This document shows, piece by piece, positions 1 to 9,094 of a DNA stretch of 64,000 bases. Within the stretch, counting starts at the first letter, position 1; each line of letters starts with the position of its first letter. The translations under genes were made by a program, and so were the position numbers. This DNA is from Terriglobus roseus (GTDB taxonomy: Bacteria > Acidobacteriota > Terriglobia > Terriglobales > Acidobacteriaceae), in the NCBI RefSeq assembly GCF_900105625.1, contig NZ_FNSD01000001.1, forward strand, positions 3,100,001 through 3,164,000. Reading direction: 5' to 3'. Below the pieces are notes generated by a model, which was not told the origin of the DNA, did no database searches, and saw only the letters and a list, made by a program, of their open reading frames with translations.

Positions 1-105
1 ATCCGGTCGATGCTGGCAGAGGCAGAGCGCCGCAGCGATCAGAGCATGATCGAAAAACTACAGTCGGAGTCGGTGCAGATCAATCGCGCGCTGCGCACGG
101 TTTAG
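1..105 (+). CDS. C-terminal end of an unidentified protein (truncated by window start)
   Basis: Only the last 34 codons are present, read in frame from base 1 to a TAG at 103-105. The residues are mostly polar and charged (several Glu, Arg and Gln at helical spacing, ending INRALRTV), which suggests an alpha-helical or coiled-coil tail. The product cannot be named from so little. The next gene starts 50 bases downstream on the same strand behind its own ribosome binding site. Confidence 0.55.
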   Translation: MRSMLAEAERRSDQSMIEKLQSESVQINRALRTV

Positions 106-155
106 ATTCGCCAACGCTGCGCTATGCTCTCCCTATCCTTACCTAGGAGAGCCCT

Positions 156-608
156 GTGCCGATGACCCGCCGTATGCTTGCCAGCTCTGCAGCCGCTATT
201 GGTGCTGCCGCCTTCACGCCGTTTGCCCGCGCCGCTGCAACCGTGCGCAAGAAGGTACTTGCGGCTAACCCGAATGCGACGCCCAAGCCGCCGTATTCAC
301 CTGCCGTGGCGTATGGAAATCTTGTCTTCGTGTCCGGTAAAGCGAGCTATGGGGCACCAGACCCGAAGGACATTCGCGCCTGCACGAAGTACGCGCTGGA
401 AGAGGTTGCGAAGGAACTGAAGAACGCGGGCTCATCCATGGAGAACGTGCTGAAGGTGCAGGTGTTCCTGCGCAACATTGAGGACTATGCCGCGATGAAT
501 GAAGTCTTTGCCGCGACCTTCGTGAAAGAACCGCCGGCGCGCACGACCATCGCCGCAATCATTCCGCGCGAGAGCCTGGTCGAGATCGACGTCGTCGCCT
601 ACATCTAG
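156..608 (+). CDS. RidA family (YjgF/YER057c) protein with Tat-type export signal
   Basis: The mature part is a RidA-fold protein. Members hydrolyse reactive enamine/imine intermediates such as 2-aminoacrylate to ketoacids and ammonia. The C-terminal PARTTIA segment carries the conserved catalytic-site Arg. The N-terminus has twin arginines (MTRRMLAS) followed by an Ala-rich hydrophobic stretch ending near ARAA, so export by Tat is predicted, which is unusual for a family that is mostly cytoplasmic. I chose the GTG at 156 because AGGAGA at 145-150 lies 5 bases upstream; the ATG at 162 is an alternative. A second RidA without a signal follows at 665, suggesting a duplication with different locations. 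Confidence 0.85.
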   Translation: MPMTRRMLASSAAAIGAAAFTPFARAAATVRKKVLAANPNATPKPPYSPAVAYGNLVFVSGKASYGAPDPKDIRACTKYALEEVAKELKNAGSSMENVLKVQVFLRNIEDYAAMNEVFAATFVKEPPARTTIAAIIPRESLVEIDVVAYI

Positions 609-664
609 TCGGCATGAAGGGCCGTGCGTTGGACGTGCAGCCCTGCGAGCGAGAGAATCGAAGT

Positions 665-1048
665 ATGTCGAACGAGAACAGCCCGAAACGGGAGTACTTC
701 AGCGCCACCAATCCATTTCCCAACGCCGCCGTCTACACGCCTGCCGTGGCCTTTGGCGACCTGGTCTTTCTTGCGGGTAAGACCTCGTGGAATGCACCGG
801 ATCCGACGGACATTCGCAGTTGCGCGCAGCACGTGCTGGACGGGATTGAGAAGGAACTGATCCACGCCGGATCCAGCATGGAACAGGTGCTGAAGGTGAC
901 GGTCTATCTGCGCGATATAGAAGACTGGGATGCTCTGAACGAAGTCTACGTCGGCCGCTTCGGTCCCAATCCGCCGGCTCGCACGACCATCGCTGCGGTT
1001 CTGCCGCGCGACAGCCGCGTCGGCATCGACGTTATCGCACACCGCTAG
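665..1048 (+). CDS. RidA family protein, cytoplasmic paralogue
   Basis: This is a 127-residue RidA-fold protein, the usual family length, with the PARTTIA motif and its conserved Arg near the C-terminus. It aligns with the preceding gene over nearly its whole length (shared APDP-DIR and AGSSME-VLKV blocks) but lacks the signal peptide. The frame is open upstream to 614, but the residues there do not resemble the family. The ATG at 665 follows a purine-rich GAGAGAATCGAAG stretch and gives the expected length. It is 57 bases from the first RidA and 22 bases from the histidine phosphatase, so the three probably form one operon. Confidence 0.88.
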   Translation: MSNENSPKREYFSATNPFPNAAVYTPAVAFGDLVFLAGKTSWNAPDPTDIRSCAQHVLDGIEKELIHAGSSMEQVLKVTVYLRDIEDWDALNEVYVGRFGPNPPARTTIAAVLPRDSRVGIDVIAHR

Positions 1049-1070
1049 ACCAGGACGGGACAGACAACAC

Positions 1071-1655
1071 ATGAGTGAGAGAACGCCTGAACTGTGGCTC
1101 ATCCGCCACGGCGAAACCGAGTGGTCGAAGAGCGGCCAGCACACCAGCTTCACGGATCTTCCTTTGACACCCTTTGGGGTAGAGCAGGCGAAGCGTCTGC
1201 AGCCTGTTTTGGCGAAGGTCGACTTCGACCTTGTCTTGACCAGCCCGCGCCAGCGCGCCATGGTGACCGCGGAGCTTGCGGGGATTCACCATCGTGCGGA
1301 GGTCGACGAGGATCTGCAGGAGTGGAACTATGGCATCCACGAAGGCGTTACCACGGCGCAGGTGCATGAGACCGATCCCACGTGGAATGTTTGGCGCAGT
1401 GAGAACCCGGGCGGCGAGTGGCTGGCGCAGGTTGAGAGTCGCACCGAGCGTGTCATCGAGCGCTGCATGGATAACGGCGGTCGCTGCGCGCTGATTGCAC
1501 ATGCGCATGTTTTTCGCGTGCTGGCCGGCATGTTCCTGGTGAAGGAAGGTATCTTCGGCGAGCACCTGATGCTGTCGACCGCGAGCATCAGCGTGTTGGG
1601 TATCGATCGCGGCGTGCGTGTCATCAAGCGATGGAACGAGATGCCGCCGGAGTAG
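1071..1655 (+). CDS. histidine phosphatase family protein (phosphoglycerate mutase-like)
   Basis: The N-terminal LIRHGETEW is the RHG signature of the branch-1 histidine phosphatase superfamily. The His of this motif accepts the phosphate and the second conserved His lies in LIAHAHVFRVL. The spacing and 194-residue length fit small phosphatases of the CobC/GpmB/YhfR type rather than glycolytic phosphoglycerate mutase. The substrate cannot be read from the sequence. It lies downstream of two RidA genes on the same strand with a short gap. Confidence 0.85.
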   Translation: MSERTPELWLIRHGETEWSKSGQHTSFTDLPLTPFGVEQAKRLQPVLAKVDFDLVLTSPRQRAMVTAELAGIHHRAEVDEDLQEWNYGIHEGVTTAQVHETDPTWNVWRSENPGGEWLAQVESRTERVIERCMDNGGRCALIAHAHVFRVLAGMFLVKEGIFGEHLMLSTASISVLGIDRGVRVIKRWNEMPPE

Positions 1656-1670
1656 CGCTTTCGTTCGCAG

Positions 1671-1820
1671 TTGCTTTCGGAGGGGCATGGCTTTAGCCGT
1701 GCCATATCCGTCGCGGGGAAGATTCGGCTTTAGCCGCTGGAGCGAAATCCCTCAGGGGCTAAAGCCCATCTCCTCTTCGCGGTTGATAGCAGGGCTGAAG
1801 CCCTGCTCCTCCGAAAGCAA
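1671..1820. repeat. composite palindromic (REP/BIME-like) element with 13-bp terminal inverted repeats
   Basis: The ends are exact inverted copies: 13 bases at 1671-1683 (TTGCTTTCGGAGG) match the reverse complement of 1808-1820. Inside are several short palindromes with GGCTTTAGCC, GGGCTAAAGCCC and GGGCTGAAGCCC cores, each flanked by bases that extend the stem. The same cores and CTCCGAA/TTCGGAG ends occur at 20741-20813 inside glmS and at 60246-60414, and a related arrangement lies at 23345-23560. No ORF spans the element. Confidence 0.8.
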
Positions 1821-1872
1821 AAGCCGTTTGCTCTGCGGAGACTCCTGAGCTGATGGTGGCGATTCATCTCTA

Positions 1873-2011
1873 CTGGTGAGAGTTGACCTCTGTTCGTGAG
1901 AGTTGACCTCTGTTCTTGACGCTTGACCTCTGTTCGTGAGAGTTGACCTCTGCTCTTCACGCTTGACCTCTGCTCATGACGCTTGATCTCTGTTGTGACG
2001 CTTGACCTCTG
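1873..2011. repeat. tandem array of seven ~20-bp units upstream of dut
   Basis: Units start at about 1873, 1893, 1913, 1933, 1953, 1973 and 1993. Each has the form T[TC][CA]NTGA[GC][AG][GC]TTGACCTCTG, and the last is 19 bp. The TTGACCTCTG core is nearly invariant (one unit has TTGATCTCTG). Two unit types partly alternate, GTGAGAG- and TTGACGC-like. The array ends 28 bases before the dut start. There is no spacer between units, so this is not a CRISPR array. It could be a minisatellite or a multi-site protein-binding region. Confidence 0.85.
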
Positions 2012-2039
2012 TGCTCGGGGCGGCGGTTATTCTGAACGC

Positions 2040-2480
2040 ATGGAATCTGGTCTGCACGTCCCCGTTAAACGTCTTCACCCGGAAGCAAAGCTGCCCAAGT
2101 ATGCACACACAGGGCCCTTCGGGGATCTGGCCGCAGACCTGTACAGTGTTGCCGGTGCGTATATTGAGCCGCACAAGACAGCGCTCGTGCCTACCGGCAT
2201 TGCGATGGCATTCCCTGCGGAGTATGGCGCGCTGATCGAAGACCGCAGCGGTCTCGCGGTGAAGGGCATCACAACGCTCGCGGGCGTCATCGATCCCGGA
2301 TACCGCGGTGAGATCAAGGTGGTCCTCATCAACATCACGGACGCGCCCATCGCGCTGAACGCGGGGGATCGGATCGCGCAACTGCGCATGGTGCGCAAGA
2401 TTGAGGCGACGTTTGTAGAGGTCGAAGACCTGGATGATACGCACCGCGGCGACGGCGGCTTTGGTTCGACTGGTTCCTGA
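2040..2480 (+). CDS. dut: dUTP diphosphatase
   Basis: Trimeric dUTPase, which cleaves dUTP to dUMP and pyrophosphate, keeping uracil out of DNA and feeding dTMP synthesis. All characteristic motifs are visible: AADLYS (motif 1), EDRSGLA (motif 2), GVIDPGYRGEI with the substrate-binding Asp and Tyr (motif 3), GDRIAQL (motif 4) and a C-terminal RGDGGFGSTG (motif 5), which closes over the nucleotide. The ATG at 2040 gives 146 residues, normal for the family; the reading frame runs further upstream only through the tandem repeats. The TGA at 2478-2480 abuts the stop codon of the convergent next gene. Confidence 0.95.
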   Translation: MESGLHVPVKRLHPEAKLPKYAHTGPFGDLAADLYSVAGAYIEPHKTALVPTGIAMAFPAEYGALIEDRSGLAVKGITTLAGVIDPGYRGEIKVVLINITDAPIALNAGDRIAQLRMVRKIEATFVEVEDLDDTHRGDGGFGSTGS

Positions 2481-2966
2481 TTACTTCGCTGCACCGTGGC
2501 CGTAACTCACCACGCGCGTAAGCTGCCAGCCGTCGTTCGTCTTGCGCCAGATCATCAGGAATCGCGCCTCTCCAAGCGGCTCGGAATCGTCATGCCCGGG
2601 ATGACGAAAGCGATGGACGCCAACCTCCATGGCTCCGTAATCCTTGATCGGAAAGATCTCCAGCGTTCCTGGAACCAGGTCCCGCTGCACCTTGCCGCAG
2701 ATGTTTTTCTGCGTGTTCTCGAGGAAGAGCTTGCGGCCCACAGCGAGGCCACCCTGGTCGTGGAAAAACTCAAGGTCATCGGCAACGAGGCTGCCCATAG
2801 CGGCGACATCGCAATGGTTATAAGCGTCGAAGAGTGACTTGTCGAGGGCCGAGACCGTCTGGGTGAGGTTCTGCGCTGGTGACGGCGTTATCTTTGCCTG
2901 GCCGTTGCACACTGCCGTGAAAAGACAGGCAGTAAGTGGAGCGGCGATGGCGTGGTGAAGGCGCAT
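2481..2966 (-). CDS. exported NTF2-like (DUF4440/SnoaL-type) protein
   Basis: A 161-residue protein with an N-terminal signal peptide (hydrophobic IAAPLTACLFTAVC) and a cone-shaped NTF2-like fold suggested by SLFDAYNHCDVAAMGSLVAD, LEFFHD and the final WQLTRVVSYGHG strand. Such proteins are often periplasmic ligand-binding or cyclase/isomerase-like. The substrate is unknown. The ATG at 2966 is preceded by GGAAGAAGAGA, a good ribosome binding site. The frame extends 17 codons upstream without a better start. It is convergent with dut, stop to stop with no gap, and divergent from the aldo/keto reductase. Confidence 0.75.
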   Translation of the reverse strand: MRLHHAIAAPLTACLFTAVCNGQAKITPSPAQNLTQTVSALDKSLFDAYNHCDVAAMGSLVADDLEFFHDQGGLAVGRKLFLENTQKNICGKVQRDLVPGTLEIFPIKDYGAMEVGVHRFRHPGHDDSEPLGEARFLMIWRKTNDGWQLTRVVSYGHGAAK

Positions 2967-3056
2967 GTTGGTCTCTTCTTCCTTCGTGAGGGTGCTGTAT
3001 CGTACGGCTGTGAGCACGGGTTAGTTCCGTGAAGCGCGATTTACCGAGGAGTGATG

Positions 3057-4127
3057 ATGAAGCTCACCGATTTCCGCACGCTTGGCCGCTCGGGCTTGAT
3101 TGTTTCGCCGCTATGCCTGGGCACCATGACGATGGGCACACCGCGCTGGGGCTCGGCCGACGATGTGTCGGAGGCGATCTTTAACGCGTACATCGACGCG
3201 GGCGGCAATTTCATTGACACTGCCGATGCCTACGCCGTTGGCCGCAGCGAAGAGTTACTGGCGGAATACATTGCTAAGCGCAGCCTGCGCGACAAAGTGG
3301 TACTGGCGACCAAGTTCACCATGTCCGCGGGCGATCAGGCGGGCAATCCCAACGGCAGCGCGAATGGCCGCAAGAATCTGTATCGCGCTCTGGACGCGTC
3401 TCTGCGCCGCCTGAAGACGGACTACATCGATTTATACTGGATGCATGCGTGGGACACGGTCACGCCTGCGGAAGAGGTGCTGCAGTCGCTGGGCGACCTG
3501 GTGCGCGCGGGCAAGATTCGCTACTTCGGTTTCAGCGATGTGCCTGCCTGGTATGCGGCGAAGGTCGCGACGCTGGCGCAGACGCACAACGTGCCGGGAC
3601 CGATTGCGCTGCAGCTGGAGTATTCGTTAACCGAACGAACCATTGAGCGGGAGCACGTGGATTGCGCGCGCGAGTTTGGGATGGGCATTACGCCCTGGAG
3701 CCCGCTGGCGAGCGGTTTCCTGGCCGGCAAATACAAGCGCGAAGACGATGGCAAGGGCAGCGGCGAAGGCCGGCTGGCGGTGCTGGCGGGTGGTAACAAT
3801 CCTGCCTTTCACAAGTACACCGAGCGCAACTGGAAGACACTCGACGCCCTGCGCGAAGTAGCCGCTGAGGCGGGCAAGCCGATGGCGCAGGTAGCGCTGG
3901 CGTGGGCCTCCGCGCGGCCGGGCGTGACGTCGTTGATCCTGGGCGCGACGAAGGTGGAGCAGCTGCAGGACAATATCGCCTCGCTTTCCGTGACGCTCAC
4001 AGCCGAACAGCTGGCGAAACTGAATGAAGTAGGCGCGCCGGAGCTGGTGCATCCGTACATGTTCTTCACGGGCATGCTGCGGCGCGAGCGCGTCTTTGGC
4101 GGCACCGACGTGACCGGCTGGCGCTAG
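3057..4127 (+). CDS. aldo/keto reductase
   Basis: NAD(P)H-dependent oxidoreductase of the AKR superfamily with a TIM-barrel fold. The catalytic tetrad is visible: Asp and Tyr in DTADAYAVGRSEE, Lys in VVLATKFTM and His in YWMHAWD. The C-terminal SLILGATKVEQLQDN segment is the usual cofactor-binding region. The substrate is not predictable. Possible starts are GTG 3051, ATG 3054 and ATG 3057; the last has GAGGA at 3046-3050 with a 6-base spacing and begins MKLTDFRTLGRSG, typical of the family. Its 3' end overlaps the convergent transporter gene by four bases (CTAG). Confidence 0.92.
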   Translation: MKLTDFRTLGRSGLIVSPLCLGTMTMGTPRWGSADDVSEAIFNAYIDAGGNFIDTADAYAVGRSEELLAEYIAKRSLRDKVVLATKFTMSAGDQAGNPNGSANGRKNLYRALDASLRRLKTDYIDLYWMHAWDTVTPAEEVLQSLGDLVRAGKIRYFGFSDVPAWYAAKVATLAQTHNVPGPIALQLEYSLTERTIEREHVDCAREFGMGITPWSPLASGFLAGKYKREDDGKGSGEGRLAVLAGGNNPAFHKYTERNWKTLDALREVAAEAGKPMAQVALAWASARPGVTSLILGATKVEQLQDNIASLSVTLTAEQLAKLNEVGAPELVHPYMFFTGMLRRERVFGGTDVTGWR

Positions 4128-5062
4128 CCTGCGGGAGCGACAGGGAAGCGCTCGGACGATGTGCGCATGGAGCCGGCTTCCAAGTAGATTTGCTTGATGT
4201 CGGGATAGCGCTTTTGGATGATGGTCTCGATGCGGCAGACCGCCGTGTACATGGCGCTCCCTTCGAGTCCGTCGCGAAACTGGACGTTCATGGTGAGCAG
4301 AGCGTTGTGTGGGCCGAAGTACATTGTTAGCGGCAGACCCACGTCCGTTACATCCGCGTCGGCTTTGGCGATGGCACGGATATCCCGCAGCGTGGCGCGG
4401 TCGGCGCCCTCGCCCACGATGAGTGCCTTGCATTCGACGATCAGCAGGATGGCCACCGTCACCAGCAGCGCGCCGATGACCATGGAGGCGATGCCGTCCG
4501 CGCGATGCCAGCCGAAGCTGTTACTGAGCCACACGCCAAGGAACGCCGCCACCAGGCCGAGCGTTGCTGCCGCATCCTCAAAGATGACGGTAAAGCTGCT
4601 TGGGTCTTTGCTGGCGTGGATGGCCGCGATCAGGCCGGTGCCCGGGTGGGACTGCTTGAATTCGCGCACGCTGACGATGAGCGCATAGCCTTCAAACAAG
4701 AAGGCAAAGCCGAGAATGGCGTAATTCCAGACCGGACTGGACGACGGCGCGGGATGCCGGGCGTGCTCGAAGCCCTCCCAGAGCGAAACGCCGCCGCCCA
4801 GCACAAATACCAGGACGGCAACGATCAACGACCAGAAGTACAGCTCCTTGCCATAGCCGAAGGGGTGGGTCTCGTCCGCAGGTTTGGTGCTCTGTTTCAG
4901 GCCCACGAGCAGCAGCGCGCCGTTGCCGCAGTCGACCGCGGAGTGGATCGCCTCGGAGAGCATGGCGGCCGAGCCGGTAAAGGCGAAACCGACCATTTTC
5001 GCGATCGCGATGGCGACATTTGCAGCGATGGCGGCGTAGATGCTCTTGTGGGACGAGGACAT
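4124..5062 (-). CDS. cation diffusion facilitator family transporter
   Basis: Inner-membrane divalent metal:proton antiporter of the CDF (Zn/Fe/Mn/Co efflux) family. The start [16 protein letters not shown], the [11 protein letters not shown] metal-site segment in the second helix, the HPFGYGKE loop and the cytoplasmic C-terminal domain ([20 protein letters not shown]) are all typical. It is 312 residues, the usual size. An open frame extends 38 codons upstream but is not family-like and would overlap the purL leader. It is divergent from purL (about 95 bases apart) and overlaps the aldo/keto reductase end by four bases. Metal specificity is unknown. Confidence 0.9.
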   Translation of the reverse strand: MSSSHKSIYAAIAANVAIAIAKMVGFAFTGSAAMLSEAIHSAVDCGNGALLLVGLKQSTKPADETHPFGYGKELYFWSLIVAVLVFVLGGGVSLWEGFEHARHPAPSSSPVWNYAILGFAFLFEGYALIVSVREFKQSHPGTGLIAAIHASKDPSSFTVIFEDAAATLGLVAAFLGVWLSNSFGWHRADGIASMVIGALLVTVAILLIVECKALIVGEGADRATLRDIRAIAKADADVTDVGLPLTMYFGPHNALLTMNVQFRDGLEGSAMYTAVCRIETIIQKRYPDIKQIYLEAGSMRTSSERFPVAPAG

Positions 5063-5156
5063 TCCCTGTCCGATGCGGTCGCCGGCCGATGGGCTGCAGG
5101 CGGTTGTGGACCGGTTTTCGACCGGGCCGGTGCGACGGCCATGCGACACTAGAAGC

Positions 5157-7598
5157 GTGAGCCAGCCCACAGCCATCCCAAAAGAGGCAGAGGTCGCGAC
5201 CTCATCCGCCGCAATCTCTCACGACGTGCCGAAGCCCTGCAACGTCACGCCTGCACTGCTCAAGACGCATAACATCACGGACGAGGAATACGCCAAAATT
5301 CTCGCAACGATGGGCCGTACGCCGTCGTTGACCGAGCTGGGTATCTACTCCGTCATGTGGAGCGAGCACTGCAGCTACAAGAGCAGCCGCGTGCACCTGA
5401 AGCGCTTGCCCACGAAGGGCACACGCCTGAGCGGCCCCGGCGCCGTCATGCAGGGTCCCGGTGAGAACGCCGGCATCATCGACGTGGGGGATGGCTGGGC
5501 CTGCGCCTTCAAGATCGAATCGCACAATCATCCGTCGTACATTGAGCCCTACCAGGGCGCGGCGACCGGCGTTGGCGGCATTCTGCGCGACATCTTCACC
5601 ATGGGCGCACGTCCCATGGCGGTGATGGATTCGCTGCGCTTCGGCCCGCTTGGCCTGACCGCCGCGGAAGGCATGCCGGATCTGGACGATGACACTCTTT
5701 CTTCTGAATCCATTGACTACGAGAAGAACCGAAGCGTGATGGAAGGCGTCGTCCACGGCGTCGCTGGGTACGGCAACTGCTTCGGCGTGCCAAATGTTGG
5801 CGGCGAGACGCGTTTTGAAGCCTGCTACAGCGGCAATCCGCTGCTGAACGCCTTTGCGCTGGGCCTTGTGCGGCACGACGAAATCTTCTACGCCAAGGCG
5901 ACCGGCGTTGGGAATCCGGTGATCTACGTCGGCGCAAAGACCGGCCGTGACGGTATCCACGGCGCGACGATGGCCTCCGAGGAGTTCACCGAAGGTTCCG
6001 AACAGAAGCGTCCCAACGTCCAGATGGGCGATCCGTTCCTTGAAAAGTTGCTGTTGGAAGCCTGCCTGGAAGCGATGAGGACGGGCGCGGTCAGTGGCAT
6101 CCAGGATATGGGCGCGGCAGGCCTGACCTGCTCTACCTGCGAGATGGGTGGACGCGGTGGCGTTGGCCTCGAGATCGAACTCGACAAGGTGCCGCAGCGC
6201 GACAGCGGCATGACCAGCTACGAAATCATGCTGAGCGAATCGCAGGAGCGCATGCTTCTCGTTGCGCACGCGGGCCGCGAGCAAGAGATCCTCGACGTCT
6301 TCGACAAGTGGGGACTCGACTCCGCCGTCATCGGTACGGTCATTCCTGAGAACCGCATGAAGGTTCGCCAGGGTGGTGAACTGGTTGCGGATTTGAGCAA
6401 CGAATCGCTGACGGATGATGCGCCGGTTTATCACCGCCCCGTCGGTACGTGGAAGTCGCCGGTTCCGCTCGATCCGCCCGCAGCGGTGCTCGAGGAACTC
6501 AAGAAGAAGCGCGACTTCACCGCGGATCTGAAGACACTGCTGGCCTCTGCGAACATCTGCGACAAGCGCCACATCTTTGAGCAGTACGACAGCATGGTGC
6601 AGACCAACACGGTGCAGGGCCCTGGCTCTGAGGCCGGCGTGATCCGCATCAAGGGCACGGGCGCTGACGGTAAAACGGAGCGCGGCCTCGCGATGGCGCT
6701 GGCCGGCAACGGTCGCTGGTGCTACCTGGAACCGAAGCTGGGTGCGATGCACGCGGTTGCGGAAGCGGCCCGTAAGGTCGCCTGCACCGGTGCAACACCG
6801 GTCTCCGCGACGAACTGCCTGAACTTCGGCAACCCCATGAAGCCGGAGATCATGGCGCAGCTGTCGAACGCCATTGACGGCATCAGCGATGCCTGCACCG
6901 CACTGGGCACGCCCATCACTGGCGGCAACGTCTCGCTCTACAACGAGACGAAGGGCGAAGGTATCTATCCGACGCCGGTTATCGGCATCGTCGGCATCCT
7001 CGACGACGCCAGCAAGGCCGTGCCGAACGCCTTCCAGAAGGTTGGCGACACCGTGGTCTTCCTCTCCGCATTCCGTGGAGCAGGGCGCCAGTGGCAGCAG
7101 GATTTTGGTTCGTCCGCATACGCCCAGGCTGTTCTCGGCGAGTTCTGGGGTGCACCGCCGGTGCTTGATCTGAACGAAGAGGCCGCTCTGCATAAGGCTC
7201 TGATCGCCCTGGCCGATAAGCGACTGCTGCGCAGCGCTGCGGACCTCTCCGATGGTGGCTGTATCACGGCATTCGCTCGCGGAGCATTCCCGAAGAGCCT
7301 TGGCGTGCGCGTCGAGATGAAGGTTGGCGGCGAGCCGGGCATGTACATTGAGCGGCTCTTCAGCGAGATCGGTTCGTCGGTTATCGCAACCCTCGACCCC
7401 GCGAAGCTGGAAGAGGCGCGCGGTGTCATCGCCGGTATTCCGGGCGTCTTCCTCGCGCCACTTGGCGAAGTCATCGCAGATCGCGTGGAGATTGTGCTCG
7501 ATGGTGAATCCGTCATCAGCGCCAGCACATCGGAACTTCGAGCATCCTGGTCGGGCGCGTTAGAAGAACAACTTGCCGCCGAGGTGGTGCTCGCATGA
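5157..7598 (+). CDS. purL: phosphoribosylformylglycinamidine synthase subunit PurL
   Basis: Converts FGAR, ATP and glutamine-derived ammonia to FGAM in purine synthesis, acting with PurQ and PurS, which are not in this window. The [12 protein letters not shown] block carries the catalytic His, [10 protein letters not shown] is a nucleotide/substrate site, and FGNPMKPE plus [11 protein letters not shown] mark the second AIRS-like half. The 813-residue length fits the small (PurS/PurQ-dependent) type. The start is taken as GTG 5157; the frame is open upstream to 5040, but that part overlaps the divergent transporter and is not family-like. Its stop overlaps purF by the ATGA tetranucleotide, so translation is probably coupled. 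Confidence 0.95.
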   Translation: MSQPTAIPKEAEVATSSAAISHDVPKPCNVTPALLKTHNITDEEYAKILATMGRTPSLTELGIYSVMWSEHCSYKSSRVHLKRLPTKGTRLSGPGAVMQGPGENAGIIDVGDGWACAFKIESHNHPSYIEPYQGAATGVGGILRDIFTMGARPMAVMDSLRFGPLGLTAAEGMPDLDDDTLSSESIDYEKNRSVMEGVVHGVAGYGNCFGVPNVGGETRFEACYSGNPLLNAFALGLVRHDEIFYAKATGVGNPVIYVGAKTGRDGIHGATMASEEFTEGSEQKRPNVQMGDPFLEKLLLEACLEAMRTGAVSGIQDMGAAGLTCSTCEMGGRGGVGLEIELDKVPQRDSGMTSYEIMLSESQERMLLVAHAGREQEILDVFDKWGLDSAVIGTVIPENRMKVRQGGELVADLSNESLTDDAPVYHRPVGTWKSPVPLDPPAAVLEELKKKRDFTADLKTLLASANICDKRHIFEQYDSMVQTNTVQGPGSEAGVIRIKGTGADGKTERGLAMALAGNGRWCYLEPKLGAMHAVAEAARKVACTGATPVSATNCLNFGNPMKPEIMAQLSNAIDGISDACTALGTPITGGNVSLYNETKGEGIYPTPVIGIVGILDDASKAVPNAFQKVGDTVVFLSAFRGAGRQWQQDFGSSAYAQAVLGEFWGAPPVLDLNEEAALHKALIALADKRLLRSAADLSDGGCITAFARGAFPKSLGVRVEMKVGGEPGMYIERLFSEIGSSVIATLDPAKLEEARGVIAGIPGVFLAPLGEVIADRVEIVLDGESVISASTSELRASWSGALEEQLAAEVVLA

Positions 7599-9094
7599 TC
7601 GACGAATTGGAGCTGAGAACCCTGCAAGCCACGGAAGCAATCGAGATCGAAGACAACGAAGCCGACGACCACTTCGACAAGCTGCGCGAAGAGTGCGGCG
7701 TGATGGCGATCTATAACCATCCCGACGCAGCACGCCTCACCTATTGGGGTCTGTATTCGTTACAGCATCGCGGACAGGAATCTGGCGGCATTGCCGCTGC
7801 CGATGGCGAAGACATTCATGACCTGAAGGGCATGGGCCTGGTCAGTGAAATCTTCACGGATCCGGTCCTCGCCAAGCTGCCGGGTAATCTCGCGATTGGC
7901 CATACGCGCTACTCCACTACCGGAGATTCCGCGCTGCTGAATGCGCAGCCCATCAAGGTGGAATCGACAAAGGGCCTCATCGCCATTGCGCACAACGGCA
8001 ACCTGGTGAACCTTGGCACAGCACGCGAACGACTTGAACGCGATGGTGCCATCTTCCAGACCACCAGCGACACCGAGATCATCGTGCAGCTTATCGCGCA
8101 CTCGAAAGAGACGACGCTGGTTGACTGCATCGCCGACTCGCTTGGCCAAGTCGATGGTGCGTTCTCCATCGTCATGATGACGCGCAATCGTATCTTCGCG
8201 GCGCGCGATCCACACGGGTTCCGTCCGCTGTCCATGGGCCGTATCCCCGGCGTCGATGGCATGCCTGACACCTTCGTTTTCGCGTCTGAGACATGTGCCT
8301 TCGATCTGCTGCACGCGAAGTACGAGCGCGATGTAGAGCCCGGCGAACTTGTCATGGTCAGCGAAGATGGTGTGACCTCGCGCTACTTCAATCGCGACAC
8401 GAAGCAGGCAAGCTGCATCTTCGAACATGTGTACTTCGCACGTCCCGACTCCCGTATTTACGGCCGCTGGGTGCAGAAGAGCCGCGATGAGATGGGCCGT
8501 ACGCTCGCCCGCGAATCCGGTGTTCCCGCCGATGTGATCGTGCCTGTGCCGGACAGCGGCGTGACTGCTGCTATCGGCTACGCGAGCGAGAGCGGCATCC
8601 CGTTCAACTTCGGCCTTATACGCAATCACTACGTGGGCCGTACCTTCATCCAACCGGAGCAGCGTGTACGCGATTTTGGCGTGCGTATGAAGCTGAACCC
8701 GGTGCGCGCATTGCTTGAGGGCAAGCGCGTCATCCTGATTGACGACTCGATCATCCGTGGCACTACCTCACGCAAGATCGTGCGCATGGTGCGTGCGGCT
8801 GGCGCGAAGGAAGTGCACATGCGCATCTCCTGTCCGCCGACCATCTCACCCTGCTTCTATGGTGTGGATACGCCAAGCACACGTGACCTGATCGCGGCGA
8901 ATAATTCCGTCGAACAAATTCGCCAGTTCATTGAAGCAGACTCGTTGGCCTATCTATCGTTGGACGGCGTAGTGCATAGCTGCACCACCGGCGATGACAA
9001 GCCCGTCGGCTACTGCACGGCCTGCTACACCGGCAACTACCCGACGCAGTGGGTGGACGTGGAAGAGATTCTGCCGGCGACTGCGAACGTCTAG
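7595..9094 (+). CDS. purF: amidophosphoribosyltransferase
   Basis: Makes 5-phosphoribosylamine from PRPP and glutamine, the first committed purine step. The N-terminal nucleophile is Cys34 in [10 protein letters not shown], exposed after removal of a 33-residue propeptide. The PRPP-binding loop is [14 protein letters not shown]. Cys residues in [16 protein letters not shown] and GYCTACYTG match the 4Fe-4S ligands of the Bacillus-type enzyme, so an oxygen-sensitive cluster is likely. It starts at the ATGA overlap with purL and is followed with no gap by an MFS gene. Confidence 0.95.
   Translation: MIDELELRTLQATEAIEIEDNEADDHFDKLREECGVMAIYNHPDAARLTYWGLYSLQHRGQESGGIAAADGEDIHDLKGMGLVSEIFTDPVLAKLPGNLAIGHTRYSTTGDSALLNAQPIKVESTKGLIAIAHNGNLVNLGTARERLERDGAIFQTTSDTEIIVQLIAHSKETTLVDCIADSLGQVDGAFSIVMMTRNRIFAARDPHGFRPLSMGRIPGVDGMPDTFVFASETCAFDLLHAKYERDVEPGELVMVSEDGVTSRYFNRDTKQASCIFEHVYFARPDSRIYGRWVQKSRDEMGRTLARESGVPADVIVPVPDSGVTAAIGYASESGIPFNFGLIRNHYVGRTFIQPEQRVRDFGVRMKLNPVRALLEGKRVILIDDSIIRGTTSRKIVRMVRAAGAKEVHMRISCPPTISPCFYGVDTPSTRDLIAANNSVEQIRQFIEADSLAYLSLDGVVHSCTTGDDKPVGYCTACYTGNYPTQWVDVEEILPATANV

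Noticed and set aside
1873-2011. CRISPR-like array
   Set aside because: The ~20-bp units adjoin directly, with no unique spacers and no cas genes nearby.
5202-7193. 663-codon open frame antisense to purL
   Set aside because: It is the shadow of a high-G+C gene. Its translation is Arg/His/Ala-rich without any domain, while the plus strand encodes a complete PurL.
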